Assembly (NCBI RefSeq): GCF_000276605.1
Contig: NZ_AKJX01000089.1
Coordinates: 1 to 64,000, forward strand
DNA length: 64,000 nucleotides
Direction: 5' to 3'
From: Acidovorax sp. CF316
Lineage (GTDB): Bacteria; Pseudomonadota; Gammaproteobacteria; Burkholderiales; Burkholderiaceae_C
Made by a program: the position numbers and the translations under genes. This document shows, in pieces, positions 43,604 through 52,755 of this stretch (the first letter of the stretch is position 1; the number at the start of each line of letters is the position of its first letter). Below the pieces are notes generated by a model that was not told the DNA's origin, did no database searches, and worked only from the letters and a program-made list of their open reading frames with translations.

Positions 43604-46600
43604 TTATTGTGTCGCCAGGCTCATCTGCGCCTGGGGAGACCATTTTTCCGGCTGGGTTCCTGCCCGCGGCGCGGCCAGGAACAGGCGCTCCACGGGCAGC
43701 TTCTGCGCCAGCAGGTAGCTGCGCACGGCCTGGCCCCGCTGGGTGGCCAGTTCCTGCGCCATGGCCTCGGTGGCAGGCTGGTTGGCCAGCAGCAGGGCTT
43801 CCATCTCGGCCGTGGTCAGCTCGCGCGCCAGTCCCACCAGGTTGCGCGGCTTGGGGATGTCGGCGCGGCGGTACACCTCCTTGAGCAGGGCGGGGTATTC
43901 GGCGGCCTGCACCGGCGCCGTGTCGGCCGGGCTGGCGCGGCGCTTCTCGGCCAGCACCAGCTGCTGCAGGTGTTCGCGCTGGATGCCTTCGCGCTCGGCC
44001 TGCAGGCTGGCCAGGCCGGTCACGGTGATGCGCAGGTTGGGCCGGTCGGTCAGCGCCTTGACCACCTTGGCCAGGTTCTGCTGCGCCTCGGGGCTCAGCG
44101 TGGCGCTGCCCGGGGCGAACGGCACGCTGCTCAGCTCGTCGCCGCCGCCCAGCGCGCTGGCCAGCAGGCTGAAGGGCGAGGTCAGGGCCTTGCCGATCAG
44201 GTTGACGATGATCTTCCAGATCACCGGGCCGACGCGGAACTCGGGATCGTTGAGCGAGCCGCTGAGCGGCAAGTCCAGGTCGATCACGCCCTGGCGGTCG
44301 GCCAGCAGCGCCACGGCCAGCTTCACGGGCAGGCTGTTGGGCGCTCCGGCCACGGCCTCGCCAAAGGTCAGCTGGTTGAGCACCAGCCGGTTGCTGGCCG
44401 TGAGCTGGCCGCTCGGCAGCACCTTGTAGGCCACGTCCACGCTGAGCTTGCCGCGCTCGATGCCGTGGCCCGCATACTTCACCGCGTAGGGCGACAGCGG
44501 CGGCAGCTCCAGGTCGCGCACCTTGCCCGCGATGTCCAGCGCCAGCGGCTTGGCCAGCGGGTTGAGCTTGCCGGTGATTTCCAGCGAGGCCGTGCCCTCG
44601 GCCTTGCCGCGCAGCTCCAGGTCGGCCAGCACCGGCTCGCCGCCGGGCGCTGCCGTGGAAAAGGCGCTGAGCTTGCCCGTGAGTTCCGACAGGTCGGCCG
44701 AGTAGTTGGGCTTGATGAAGAAGTCCGAGAACAGCACCTTGCCGTTGACCAGGCTCACCGGGCCGAACTGCACCACCGGTGCCAGCGGGTCCACTGGCGC
44801 TGCCGCCACGGCGGCGGACGCGGTGGACGCAGCAGGCACCGGCGCGGGGGGCACCGATTTGGCGGCGCTGGCAGCATTGGCCGCCTGGGCCTCGGCCGGC
44901 GTCTTGGCGATGTCGCCCAGGTTGATGCGGCCGGCCTCGTTGATGGTGATGCGCGCGAAGAAGTCGGCCAGGCTGGTCTCCTTGACCTCGAGCCGCGGCG
45001 CCGTGCCGGGCGCGGTGGCCAGGGCCAGTCCACGCAGGTTCAGGCTCTTCCAGGCCAGCAGTTCCTCGCCCACCTGGGCCTCGGTCTTGGGGGTGGAGGC
45101 CGAGGTGCTGTTGGCCTTCAGGTCATCGACCACGGCGTCGCCCGACAGGCGCAGGCTGGGCCCCTTGTCATTCTGGGAAAAAGCCACCTGTCCGCGAAAG
45201 CCCACATCGGCGCGCAGCAGCTCGACGGACAGCTGGCTGGCCAGGTAGCCGTCCAGCGCATGCAGCGGCAGGCGCGTGGCGCTGAGTTTGCCCTCCATGG
45301 CCAGCGGCTGCAGCGCCAGCGTGCCCTGGTAGTCGAGCTTGCCGGGCGTGCTGCCCTTGCCGGTGGCGACCTGGGCCGAGAGCTGCAGTGCTTCGGGCTT
45401 GCTGCCGTCGGTCGCCAGGTTCTTCGCCGTGATGCCCAGGGTCGACAGCTCCAGCGCCACGGGGCGGGCCTGGGCCCTGTCGGCCAGCGAGACGGTGCCG
45501 CCCTGCAGCGCGAAGTCGGCCACGCGCAGCACCCATGGGGCTGCGGCAGCAGGCGCGGTGGCAGCGCTTTCGTCTGCTGCCGCGGGCTGGGTCTTCATCC
45601 AACGCTCGAACATCCAGCGGCCATCGGCGTCGCGGTCCACAGTGACTTTAGGCTGCGTGACCACCAGGCTCTCCAGCGTGGCGGTGCGCTTGTCCAGGGG
45701 CAGTTGCAGGCCCTTGAGCTCCAGCCGGCCCAGGCTGGCCAGCTGTGACTTGCCCTGGCGCAGGGCCAGTTGCTCCAGCGCCAGCGGCCCGGCCGTGAGC
45801 GTGATGCCGGTGGCCGCCGGTGTGTCGGCCGCAGCCCACTGCACGCCGATGTCGCCCGTGAGTTGGCCCGCAACGGTGGGCTCCAGCACCTGGGCGAGGT
45901 AGGGTGCGGCCAAGGGCAAGGCCAGCGCATTCAGGCTGGCCTGCACCTGGGCCTTCTGGTCCGTGGCCTCGCCTTGGAAGGCCAGGCTGCCATCCTGCAG
46001 CTTCAGGCCGCCCTCGAACGTGACAGGGTGGGCCCAGGGCAGGGCCAGGTCCTTGGCGTCCAGCGTGAATTCGCGCGCCTCCAGGGCCGCGGCGGGGCGG
46101 GTGGACTGGTCAGCCCAGCGCAGCGTGCCGCCGCGCACGATCGTGTGGGCCACTTCCACGGTCCAGGGCCTGGCGGCAGCGGCCTTGCCGCTGGCCGACG
46201 ATGCGGGGCGAGAGGCTGCGCTGGCTGGCACTGCATCCGCTGGCGGTGTGGCCGGTGCCAGCTGCGCCAGGTTGACCTGGCCTGCGGCATCGCGGCGGGC
46301 GCTGAGCACCGGGGCGATGAGCTCCACCTGCGACAGCCGTACCACCTGGTCGAGCGGGCGCACGTCGGCCAGATCGATCTTCAGGCGCTCGTAGGCCAGC
46401 AGGTCCTGGCCAGCGCGGTCCGCCAGGCGCACATTGCTGGCCTGCACGCTGCCCGTGAGCTTCACGGCCATTGTCGGGGCCTGCTCGAAGGCCACCTTCA
46501 GGTTCACATCGAGCGTGGCGCCCTGCACTTTCACGGGCAGGCTGGCAGGCAGGTAGGCCAGGTAGGGGGCCAGGTCCACGCCCTCCCAGCGCACAGCGGC

Positions 46601-47308
46601 ATCGGTCTTGCCGGTCTGGGCAAACGGCGTGCCCTGGGCCGACGAATCGAAGCGGCTGCCGTTGAGGCTGAAGGCCAGGTGCGGCTCCACCTTCACCTCG
46701 CGCTGCGAGGGCAGGGTGCTGATGAAGGGCACCTTGAGCGCCAGGTCGCGCAGGCTGTGCTTTTTGCCCACGCTGCGGTCGTCGTAGTCGATGCTGCCGC
46801 CCACCAGCGCCAGGTTGTACAGCGCCAGGCGGGCGGGGCCGGTGTCCGGCTGGGGTTCTGCGGGCGGGGCGGTGAGCTTGGCGATGACGTCGTCCACGTC
46901 GTAGCGGCCCTCGCCCAGGTGGGCGATGTGCAGCACGGGCGACTCCACGGTGAACTCGTCCACCACGGGCGCCAGGCGCAGCAGCGACTGCAGCTCGCCA
47001 TCCACATGCACGCGGGCGATGGTGAGCTGCGGTGTGCCGCCATCGGCACCGGCCACGGCAATGTCGCGCAGCGTGAGCTCCAGCGACCAGGGCTGGAAAT
47101 CGATGGCACCCACCGTCACCGCGCGGCCCAGTTGCTCACTGGCCGCGCGCTGCAGCGGCCCCTTGAGCAGGGGCGGTACGGCCAGCCAGGTCAGCAGCCA
47201 CAGGGCCAGCAAGGCCGCCAGCGCAACGGCCGCGCGGCGGGCCCAGCGGTGCTGGCGCAGGGCAGCCAGGGAAGGGCGGGTCAGGGAAAGGCGCTTGGGA
47301 AAGGACAT
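43604..47308 (-). CDS. Large DUF748/AsmA-like envelope protein
   Basis: This 1234-residue protein has one N-terminal transmembrane helix (about 24-47) and a long periplasmic part of repeated beta-rich AsmA/DUF748 units, for example PVVDEFTVESPVLHIAHLGEGRYDVDDVIAKL. These proteins form long grooves thought to handle lipids or outer-membrane assembly between the membranes. Near the C-terminus FAPGSATLSPEAQQNLAKVVKALTDRPNLRITVTGLA looks like a partial OmpA-type peptidoglycan-binding segment. It lies upstream of the dsbD-like gene with a 57-base gap. Exact function unknown. Confidence 0.86.
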   Translation of the reverse strand: MSFPKRLSLTRPSLAALRQHRWARRAAVALAALLALWLLTWLAVPPLLKGPLQRAASEQLGRAVTVGAIDFQPWSLELTLRDIAVAGADGGTPQLTIARVHVDGELQSLLRLAPVVDEFTVESPVLHIAHLGEGRYDVDDVIAKLTAPPAEPQPDTGPARLALYNLALVGGSIDYDDRSVGKKHSLRDLALKVPFISTLPSQREVKVEPHLAFSLNGSRFDSSAQGTPFAQTGKTDAAVRWEGVDLAPYLAYLPASLPVKVQGATLDVNLKVAFEQAPTMAVKLTGSVQASNVRLADRAGQDLLAYERLKIDLADVRPLDQVVRLSQVELIAPVLSARRDAAGQVNLAQLAPATPPADAVPASAASRPASSASGKAAAARPWTVEVAHTIVRGGTLRWADQSTRPAAALEAREFTLDAKDLALPWAHPVTFEGGLKLQDGSLAFQGEATDQKAQVQASLNALALPLAAPYLAQVLEPTVAGQLTGDIGVQWAAADTPAATGITLTAGPLALEQLALRQGKSQLASLGRLELKGLQLPLDKRTATLESLVVTQPKVTVDRDADGRWMFERWMKTQPAAADESAATAPAAAAPWVLRVADFALQGGTVSLADRAQARPVALELSTLGITAKNLATDGSKPEALQLSAQVATGKGSTPGKLDYQGTLALQPLAMEGKLSATRLPLHALDGYLASQLSVELLRADVGFRGQVAFSQNDKGPSLRLSGDAVVDDLKANSTSASTPKTEAQVGEELLAWKSLNLRGLALATAPGTAPRLEVKETSLADFFARITINEAGRINLGDIAKTPAEAQAANAASAAKSVPPAPVPAASTASAAVAAAPVDPLAPVVQFGPVSLVNGKVLFSDFFIKPNYSADLSELTGKLSAFSTAAPGGEPVLADLELRGKAEGTASLEITGKLNPLAKPLALDIAGKVRDLELPPLSPYAVKYAGHGIERGKLSVDVAYKVLPSGQLTASNRLVLNQLTFGEAVAGAPNSLPVKLAVALLADRQGVIDLDLPLSGSLNDPEFRVGPVIWKIIVNLIGKALTSPFSLLASALGGGDELSSVPFAPGSATLSPEAQQNLAKVVKALTDRPNLRITVTGLASLQAEREGIQREHLQQLVLAEKRRASPADTAPVQAAEYPALLKEVYRRADIPKPRNLVGLARELTTAEMEALLLANQPATEAMAQELATQRGQAVRSYLLAQKLPVERLFLAAPRAGTQPEKWSPQAQMSLATQ

Positions 47309-47456
47309 GGGGCAGCGGAAAACGGCAGGCGGTCAAGTGGCGGTGCCGCGAACGGGCGGCAGGCCGCCCAAGGTACCACCGCGCAGCGTGGCGCAGTGTA
47401 TCCAGGGGTTGGGTTGATGTTTTTTGACGATTGACCCGGCGGTGAGGGCCCTGGCC

Positions 47457-48209
47457 TCAGGCAGCAAAGCCCAGCACCACGCGCCGCGTGGTGGCGCTTT
47501 TCTTCTCGATCTTGGTCACCACGATGGCGCCGATCTCCGCCGTATTGGCCACGTGCGTTCCGCCGCAGGGCTGCAGGTCGATCAGCGGGGCATCGCCTTC
47601 GCCGCCGATGCGGATGGTGCGGATGCGCCCCGAACCGCGCGGCGGCTGCACGCTCATGCTCTTGACCAGGGCCGGGTTGGCGTCAAGCTCCTCGTCGCTG
47701 ATCGAGGCCACGGTGAGCGGGTGGGCGGCTGCGACCAGCGCGGCGATGCCGGCCGTCAGCGCATCCTTGTCGAGCGGGTCGGTCATGGAGAAATCCAGGC
47801 GCGCGTACTCGGGCGTGATGGAGCAGCCATTGACCAGTTGCGGTACCAGGTGGCACAGCAGGTGGGTGGTGGTGTGCAGGCGCATCAGGCGGTGGCGGCG
47901 CTCCCAGTCGATGCGCGCGGTGACGGGCGTGCCGGTGGCGAGCGCGGCCAGCTGCGCTTCCTGGCCCGGGTCCGGCACGTGCACGATGTCGGCGGTGGGT
48001 TGGCCGTCGGCGTCCTTGCCCTTGCGCGTGTCGGCAATGGTGATGGCTGTGCCATCGGCCAGCAGCAGGTTGCCGGCGTCGCCGGCCTGGCCGCCGCCCA
48101 GCGGGTAGAACACCGTGCGGTCGAGCACGATGCCGGCCTCGGTGATCGCGGTGATGCGGGCGCTGCATTCGCGCAGGTAGCCGTCTTCTCGGAACAGATC
48201 GTGGGTCAT
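47457..48209 (-). CDS. Alanyl-tRNA editing protein (AlaX family)
   Basis: This 250-residue protein is a free-standing copy of the alanyl-tRNA synthetase editing domain, which clears tRNA-Ala mischarged with Ser or Gly. It shows the FYPLGGGQAGD strand, the zinc-binding HTTTH pair and the second pair in QPCGGTHVANTAEIG. The N-terminal barrel and editing core suggest AlaX-M type. The ATG at 48209 (MTHDLFREDG) is used; upstream frame is antisense to the next gene. It is divergent from the DUF1569 gene by 57 bases. Confidence 0.92.
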   Translation of the reverse strand: MTHDLFREDGYLRECSARITAITEAGIVLDRTVFYPLGGGQAGDAGNLLLADGTAITIADTRKGKDADGQPTADIVHVPDPGQEAQLAALATGTPVTARIDWERRHRLMRLHTTTHLLCHLVPQLVNGCSITPEYARLDFSMTDPLDKDALTAGIAALVAAAHPLTVASISDEELDANPALVKSMSVQPPRGSGRIRTIRIGGEGDAPLIDLQPCGGTHVANTAEIGAIVVTKIEKKSATTRRVVLGFAA

Positions 48210-48266
48210 CCCCGCATGGTAGCGGCAGCGCCGTGCGGCTGCAGGGGGCGCTACCATCGGTGCACC

Positions 48267-48779
48267 ATGAAACGCCGCACCGCCCTGATCGCCGCCCCTT
48301 TGGTCCTGGTCCCCGCCCTCGGCTGGGCCGATGAGCCCAAGGTCGCCGACCTGTCCGGCGCGCTGCGCTGGCTGGACAAGCTGGAGGCCACACCCCAGGC
48401 CCGCACCACGGGCGCCTGGCCGCTGGTGGCCGTGCTCGAGCACCTGTCGCAGAGCATCGAGATGAGCATGGACGGCTTCCCCAAGGAAAACAGCGCCCTG
48501 TTCCAGCGCACCCTGGGTGCTGCAGCATTCGGCTTCTTCGGCTGGCGCGGGCGCATGTCGCATGGCTTGGCCGAGCCCATTCCCGCGGCGCCGGCGCTCA
48601 CCATGTCGGGCGACTGGAAGCCGGCGGCCCAGCGTTTGCGCGCTGCCATCGCGCGGTTCAACGCCCACGCCGGGGCGCTGCGCCCGCATTTCGCCTACGG
48701 CGCGCTGGACAAGGCCGACTTTGCGCGTGCCCACACCTTCCACATCGCGAACCACCAGGACGAGATCGTTCTGGGCTGA
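48267..48779 (+). CDS. DUF1569 protein
   Basis: This 170-residue protein has an N-terminal hydrophobic signal-like segment (TALIAAPLVLVPALGWA) and then a DUF1569/DinB-like helical domain: WPLVAVLEHLSQSIEMSMDGFPKENSALFQRTLGAAAF, and the closing HFAYGALDKADFARAHTFHIANHQDEI with conserved His residues. The His pattern could bind a metal as in DinB-fold proteins. Function unknown. Followed after 19 bases by a creatininase-family gene. Confidence 0.82.
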   Translation: MKRRTALIAAPLVLVPALGWADEPKVADLSGALRWLDKLEATPQARTTGAWPLVAVLEHLSQSIEMSMDGFPKENSALFQRTLGAAAFGFFGWRGRMSHGLAEPIPAAPALTMSGDWKPAAQRLRAAIARFNAHAGALRPHFAYGALDKADFARAHTFHIANHQDEIVLG

Positions 48780-48798
48780 CACCGCTACCATGGCGGGC

Positions 48799-49677
48799 AT
48801 GACGCAGCCACCGGTGCCTCCCTCTTCCCCACCCGCCGCCACGCCCCCGCGCTGGTGGGCCGATCTCGGCACGCGCGATTTCGCGCAGCGCAAGGCCTCG
48901 GGCCTGGCGGCGCAGACCGTGGCCGTGCTGCCGGTGGCGGCCATCGAGCAGCACGGGCCGCACCTGCCGCTGTCGGTCGATGCCACGCTGCTGCAGGGCG
49001 TGATCGATGCCGCGCTGCCGCTGCTGCCGGCGGATCTGCCGGTGCTCTTTTTGCCGCCGCAGAACGTGGGCCTGAGCCCCGAGCACATCCGCTACCCCGG
49101 CACGCTCACGCTCTCGCCGGCCACCATCATCGCGCTGTGGACCGAGCTGGGCGAGTGCGTGGCGCGCGCCGGCGTGAAGAAGCTCTTGCTGTTCAACGGC
49201 CATGGCGGCCAGGTCAGCGTGATGGACATCGTGGCGCGCGAGCTGCGCACGCGCTGCGACCTCCTGGTCTACAGCGCCAGCTGGTTCAGCCTGCCGCTGC
49301 CCGATGCCGTGGCCGGCCAGTTCAGTGCACAGGAGCACCGCTTCGGCATCCATGCGGGCGAGATCGAGACCTCGATGATGCTGCACCTGGCGCCCGGTAC
49401 CGTGCACATGGCGCATGCGCAGGATTTCCGCTCCACCTCGCAGGACCGCTCGGAGCAGTACGCCCTCCTGGGCAACGGCAAGAGCGCCAAGCTCGGTTGG
49501 CAGATGCAGGACTACCATCCGGCCGGCGCCGTGGGCAATGCCGCCGCCGCCACGGCCGACAAGGGCCGGCAGGTGGTCGATGCCGCAGCCACGCAGCTCG
49601 TGGCCCTGTTGCAGGAGATGGTGGCATTGCCGCTGAGCACCCTGCGCGACGCGCCGGACGGCGCCAGCCCGCCCTGA
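48799..49677 (+). CDS. Creatininase-family amidohydrolase
   Basis: This 292-residue protein belongs to the creatininase/MftE-like metallohydrolases. The metal-binding signatures are AIEQHGPHLPLSVD, LLFNGHGGQ and HAGEIETSMMLHL. The family includes creatinine amidohydrolase, formamide-type hydrolases and peptide-cutting enzymes, so the substrate cannot be named. The first 17 residues are Pro-rich. An in-frame ATG at 48790 (MAGMTQ) is an alternative start; neither has a strong ribosome site. Its stop is separated from the convergent protease gene by one base. Confidence 0.86.
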   Translation: MTQPPVPPSSPPAATPPRWWADLGTRDFAQRKASGLAAQTVAVLPVAAIEQHGPHLPLSVDATLLQGVIDAALPLLPADLPVLFLPPQNVGLSPEHIRYPGTLTLSPATIIALWTELGECVARAGVKKLLLFNGHGGQVSVMDIVARELRTRCDLLVYSASWFSLPLPDAVAGQFSAQEHRFGIHAGEIETSMMLHLAPGTVHMAHAQDFRSTSQDRSEQYALLGNGKSAKLGWQMQDYHPAGAVGNAAAATADKGRQVVDAAATQLVALLQEMVALPLSTLRDAPDGASPP

Positions 49678-49678
49678 G

Positions 49679-50896
49679 TCAGACCAGTTCCCGCAGCACC
49701 AGCGTGGCCTGGCGCTCGGCACCATCGGCGGCACGCAGCTGCAAGGCGAGTGCCGTGCCGGGTGCCGCTGCCAGTTGCGCGCGCAGCCAGCCGACATCGC
49801 TGGCACCCAGGCCATGTCCCTGCACCGCCAGCAGTGCTTCGCCTGGCCGCACACCCGCCTGGTCCGCGGGGCTGCCGGCCACCACATGGAGCACCTCGAA
49901 GCGCTCGCCATTCCAGCGCGCCATCAGGCCGCTGCGCGGCCCGGCAAACGGCTCGGTGAACGCCGCCTGGGGCTCCAGGTACAGCGCGCCGCCGGCCACG
50001 TCGATGGTGACGGCAAAGCGCCGCCACAGTTCGCCCCCCAGGTTGCCCATCCAGGCGTCGCTGCCGAACAGCCCCCCTGTGGCGAGAGACAGGTGCACCG
50101 GTACCCGTGGCCATTGCCAGGGGCCCAGTTCGAACACGGGCAGGCGTGCCACATCCGCCCAGGTGGTGCCGCCCACGCTCACCCCGGTGGGCATGCGCAC
50201 CGAGGGCTGCAGCGCCCTGCGCAGGCCCAGCCGCTCCACCGCGGGGCGAAACAGCGTGACGGCCCCGCCATCGCCGGTGTCCACCGAGAACCAGCCGGTG
50301 TGCCCTGCGGCGCTGGCCTGGACCAGCATCTTGCCGCCGGGCAGCACCTGCAGGGGCAGGCGCACGGCCCCCGGTGGTGGTGCCAGCCGGCCCACGGGCG
50401 CCAGCGTGAGCTCGCCACGGCCATAGTCCAGGCGCGCGGCGAAAGCGCGCCAGAACGTGGCGCCCAGGATGCCGTCGTGGGTGAATTCGTCGGGCAGCGG
50501 TATGACGAAGGCCACTTCGCGCCGCAGGTGCGCGGCATCACCCACAGCCAGGTCGTCCAGCACCGTCCAGGGCACGGGCGGGGCCGATGCCTCGGCCCCG
50601 GAACTGGGCACCCGCTCCTCGGACAGGGGCAGGCCCAGCATGGCCGCCGCGCGCGGCGTGAGCACATTGTGGTCCGCCCCTGTGTCGAGCAGAAAGCGCA
50701 GGGGCTGGCCGTTGGCACGCACCGCCACCGACACATGGGGGTGTTGTTGCCGTTGCATTGGAACCGTGACGCCGCCGGGCGCGAAGACCTCGGCCTGGGG
50801 ACTGGTGGCGCCCAGGGAGCCGCCGCAGCCGCTCAGGGCGCCGAGCAGCGGAAAAGGGGTCAGCAGGGCATGGCCCAACAGGTGGCGGCGGCGCAT
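49679..50896 (-). CDS. Retropepsin-like aspartyl protease lipoprotein with PDZ domain
   Basis: This 405-residue protein has a lipoprotein signal with lipobox LSGC (Cys24), so it is anchored to a membrane. Two retropepsin-like units follow, each with an Asp motif: FLLDTGADHNVL near residue 71 and WFSVDTGDGGAV near 205. A C-terminal PDZ-like segment reads HVVAGSPADQAGVRPGEALLAVQGHGL. A protein with both halves in one chain could act as an internal dimer, like pepsin. The ATG at 50896 is part of a perfect inverted repeat that would also bury the ribosome site. Confidence 0.83.
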   Translation of the reverse strand: MRRRHLLGHALLTPFPLLGALSGCGGSLGATSPQAEVFAPGGVTVPMQRQQHPHVSVAVRANGQPLRFLLDTGADHNVLTPRAAAMLGLPLSEERVPSSGAEASAPPVPWTVLDDLAVGDAAHLRREVAFVIPLPDEFTHDGILGATFWRAFAARLDYGRGELTLAPVGRLAPPPGAVRLPLQVLPGGKMLVQASAAGHTGWFSVDTGDGGAVTLFRPAVERLGLRRALQPSVRMPTGVSVGGTTWADVARLPVFELGPWQWPRVPVHLSLATGGLFGSDAWMGNLGGELWRRFAVTIDVAGGALYLEPQAAFTEPFAGPRSGLMARWNGERFEVLHVVAGSPADQAGVRPGEALLAVQGHGLGASDVGWLRAQLAAAPGTALALQLRAADGAERQATLVLRELV

Positions 50897-50927
50897 GGCA
50901 ACTCCAGACAGTGCATGGAGTTGCCAT
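50895..50927 (-). promoter_or_regulatory. Perfect 12-bp hairpin covering ribosome site and start codon of the protease gene
   Basis: Arms 50895-50906 and 50916-50927 pair perfectly around a 9-base loop. On the mRNA the 3' arm is TGGAGTTGCCAT, so it contains the GGAG ribosome site and the first two bases of the ATG. Folding would block initiation, as in RNA thermometers or protein-controlled leaders; as DNA it could also be an operator. Confidence 0.6.
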
Positions 50928-51000
50928 TAAACAGCAAATAATTATTGTTTTGCAATAAATTTATCTAAGCTAACCAGCCAACCAGCCAGGCTGGATGCCT

Positions 51001-51672
51001 TTACGCGTGCGTCAGCCAGTCCGCATGCTCCAGCGCCTGCAGGTGCGGCAGGGTGTTGAAGGTCTGCAGCATCAGGCGCTTGGGGGCAATGCTGAACTCC
51101 GTCACCGCGCTGTTGCGGATGCGCATGTTGAGCGCAATCGTCACCTCGGGCGCGGTGCCCAGCACCTGGCCCACGGCGGTCGATATCGGGCCGCCGCTGC
51201 TCACCAGCAGCACGTTGTGGCCCACATGGTGCTGGCGCACATGGTCGAGCGCAGACCGCACGCCGGCACTGAATTCGTTCCAGCTGGGCATGCCCTGGGG
51301 GCTGATCACCCCGGCCATCCACTGCGCGAGCGCATCGCACAGCAGGCGGAAATGGTGGCGGTAGAGCTCGGGTGTATCGGGCTTGGGCAGGGGCTGGGGG
51401 TGGATGGCGGTGATCAGCGCATGGCTGTCGTATTCATTGAGGCCGGGCATCTGCAGCACCTCGGGGGTGGTCTGCAGGCCTTCGGCAATGCCTTCGAGCG
51501 TCTGCGTGTGGCGGCGCAGCGTGCCGGTGATCACGGCATCGAAGACCTGGCCGCGCTCGCGCCAGTGCTCGCCCAGGCGCACCGCCTGTTCGCGCCCGCG
51601 CGCGCTCAGCTGGTCATAGTCGTCTGCGCCAAACGAGGCCTGGCCGTGGCGCACGAGGTAAAGGGTTCCCAT
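51001..51672 (-). CDS. Histidine phosphatase superfamily protein
   Basis: This 223-residue protein has the phosphoglycerate-mutase-like fold with the N-terminal R-H-G motif in TLYLVRHGQASFG, the DAVITGTLRRHTQT strand and an acidic NEYD. The second catalytic His, normally in a V-x-H-G-G motif, appears as Ser in LLVSSGGPIS. That change is seen in some bacterial members and may lower or shift activity. The ATG at 51672 (MGTLYL) is favoured. It lies 96 bases after the PLP lyase gene and may be a separate unit. Confidence 0.86.
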   Translation of the reverse strand: MGTLYLVRHGQASFGADDYDQLSARGREQAVRLGEHWRERGQVFDAVITGTLRRHTQTLEGIAEGLQTTPEVLQMPGLNEYDSHALITAIHPQPLPKPDTPELYRHHFRLLCDALAQWMAGVISPQGMPSWNEFSAGVRSALDHVRQHHVGHNVLLVSSGGPISTAVGQVLGTAPEVTIALNMRIRNSAVTEFSIAPKRLMLQTFNTLPHLQALEHADWLTHA

Positions 51673-51768
51673 GCGCCGGATTGTGGGCAGGCACCGGCCT
51701 GGCCGTTTGTCTCCCAAGCGACCGGAGCCGTGGCGCCAGTAGCCTTGGAGACAGTGCCGTGGTGCGGC

Positions 51769-52755
51769 TCAGCCCGCCAGCACGCGGCTGAACACCGGTG
51801 CGTCGACATTGCCGCCCGTGAGCGCCAGCCCCACCGCCAGGCCGCGCAGGCTCTCGCGCTCCTGCAGCGCCGCGGCCAGGGCGGCGGCACCCGCGCCCTC
51901 GGCCACGTTGTGCGTGTCGGTGTAGATCGCGTGCATGGCGGCGGCCACCTGGGCATCGCTGACCTGCACGATGTGGTCAATGTGCGGCGCCAGGATGGCC
52001 AGCGCCTGCGCATCGGCCACGCGGCAGGCCATGCCGTCGGCCAGCTCGGTGGTCACGGGCGCCTCGACCACGCGGCCCGCGGCCAGCGAATCGGCATAGG
52101 TGGTGGCATGGCTGCTCACCACACCGACGATGCGCACGCCATGGCCAAGCGCCAGCTTGGCCGCAATGGCCGAACATGCGCCCGAACCCTGGCCAATGGG
52201 CACGTACACCACGCCGAGCTGCGGAACCGCGCGCAGGAACTCCCACCAGTAGGTGCTCACGCCGCGCAGCAGGTCGGCATGGAAGCTTGGCACCATGTGC
52301 GCGCCGCGCTCGGCGGCCAGTTGCATGGCATGCTCGCGCGCCTCCTGGAAGTCGCTGCCATGCTCGATCAGCGTGACGCCCAGGGCGCGCATGGCGGCGT
52401 TCTTCTCCACCGAGTTGCCCCGGGGCACGACGATGGTGCAGGCCACGCCGTGGCGCCGCGCGGCCCAGCCCATGCTTTGGCCATGGTTGCCGCGCGTGGC
52501 GCTGACCACCTCGCGCGGCAGGGCACCGCGCGTTGCGAGCTGGTCGAAATAGGTCAGCCCGCCACGGATCTTGAAGGCACCCACGGGCGTGTGGTTCTCG
52601 TGCTTGAGCCAGCAGTCGGTGCCCAGGCGCTCGCTGAGCAGGCCCCAGCGGTACTGCGGCGTGGGCGCGAAGTCGCGGTACACGACTTCGGCCGCCGCCT
52701 CGATGTCGGCCAGGCCCGGCAGCCAGGGCAGGGGGGTGGAGGGCCGGGCACTCAT
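51769..52755 (-). CDS. PLP-dependent threonine dehydratase-like enzyme
   Basis: This 328-residue fold-type II PLP enzyme resembles catabolic threonine/serine dehydratases. The PLP lysine is K62 in HTPVGAFKIRGGLTYF, SATRGNHGQSMGWAARRHG carries the substrate loop, and VYVPIGQGSGACSAIAAKL the phosphate-binding Gly loop. The end, GLAVGLALTGGNVDAPVF, is also typical. There is no C-terminal ACT regulatory domain, consistent with a catabolic enzyme. The start overlaps the stop of the LysE gene (ATGA). Substrate may be a hydroxy amino acid made within this operon. Confidence 0.87.
   Translation of the reverse strand: MSARPSTPLPWLPGLADIEAAAEVVYRDFAPTPQYRWGLLSERLGTDCWLKHENHTPVGAFKIRGGLTYFDQLATRGALPREVVSATRGNHGQSMGWAARRHGVACTIVVPRGNSVEKNAAMRALGVTLIEHGSDFQEAREHAMQLAAERGAHMVPSFHADLLRGVSTYWWEFLRAVPQLGVVYVPIGQGSGACSAIAAKLALGHGVRIVGVVSSHATTYADSLAAGRVVEAPVTTELADGMACRVADAQALAILAPHIDHIVQVSDAQVAAAMHAIYTDTHNVAEGAGAAALAAALQERESLRGLAVGLALTGGNVDAPVFSRVLAG

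Noticed and set aside
41432-45748. 1438-residue open frame on the + strand
   Set aside because: It is fully antisense to the DsbD-like and DUF748 genes, and is rich in Gly, Arg, His and Gln as expected of the opposite strand of GC-rich coding DNA. It has no recognisable domain.
47354-47369. Hairpin GGGCGGC/GCCGCCC before the DUF748 gene as a terminator
   Set aside because: The loop is only two bases and no T-run follows on either strand.
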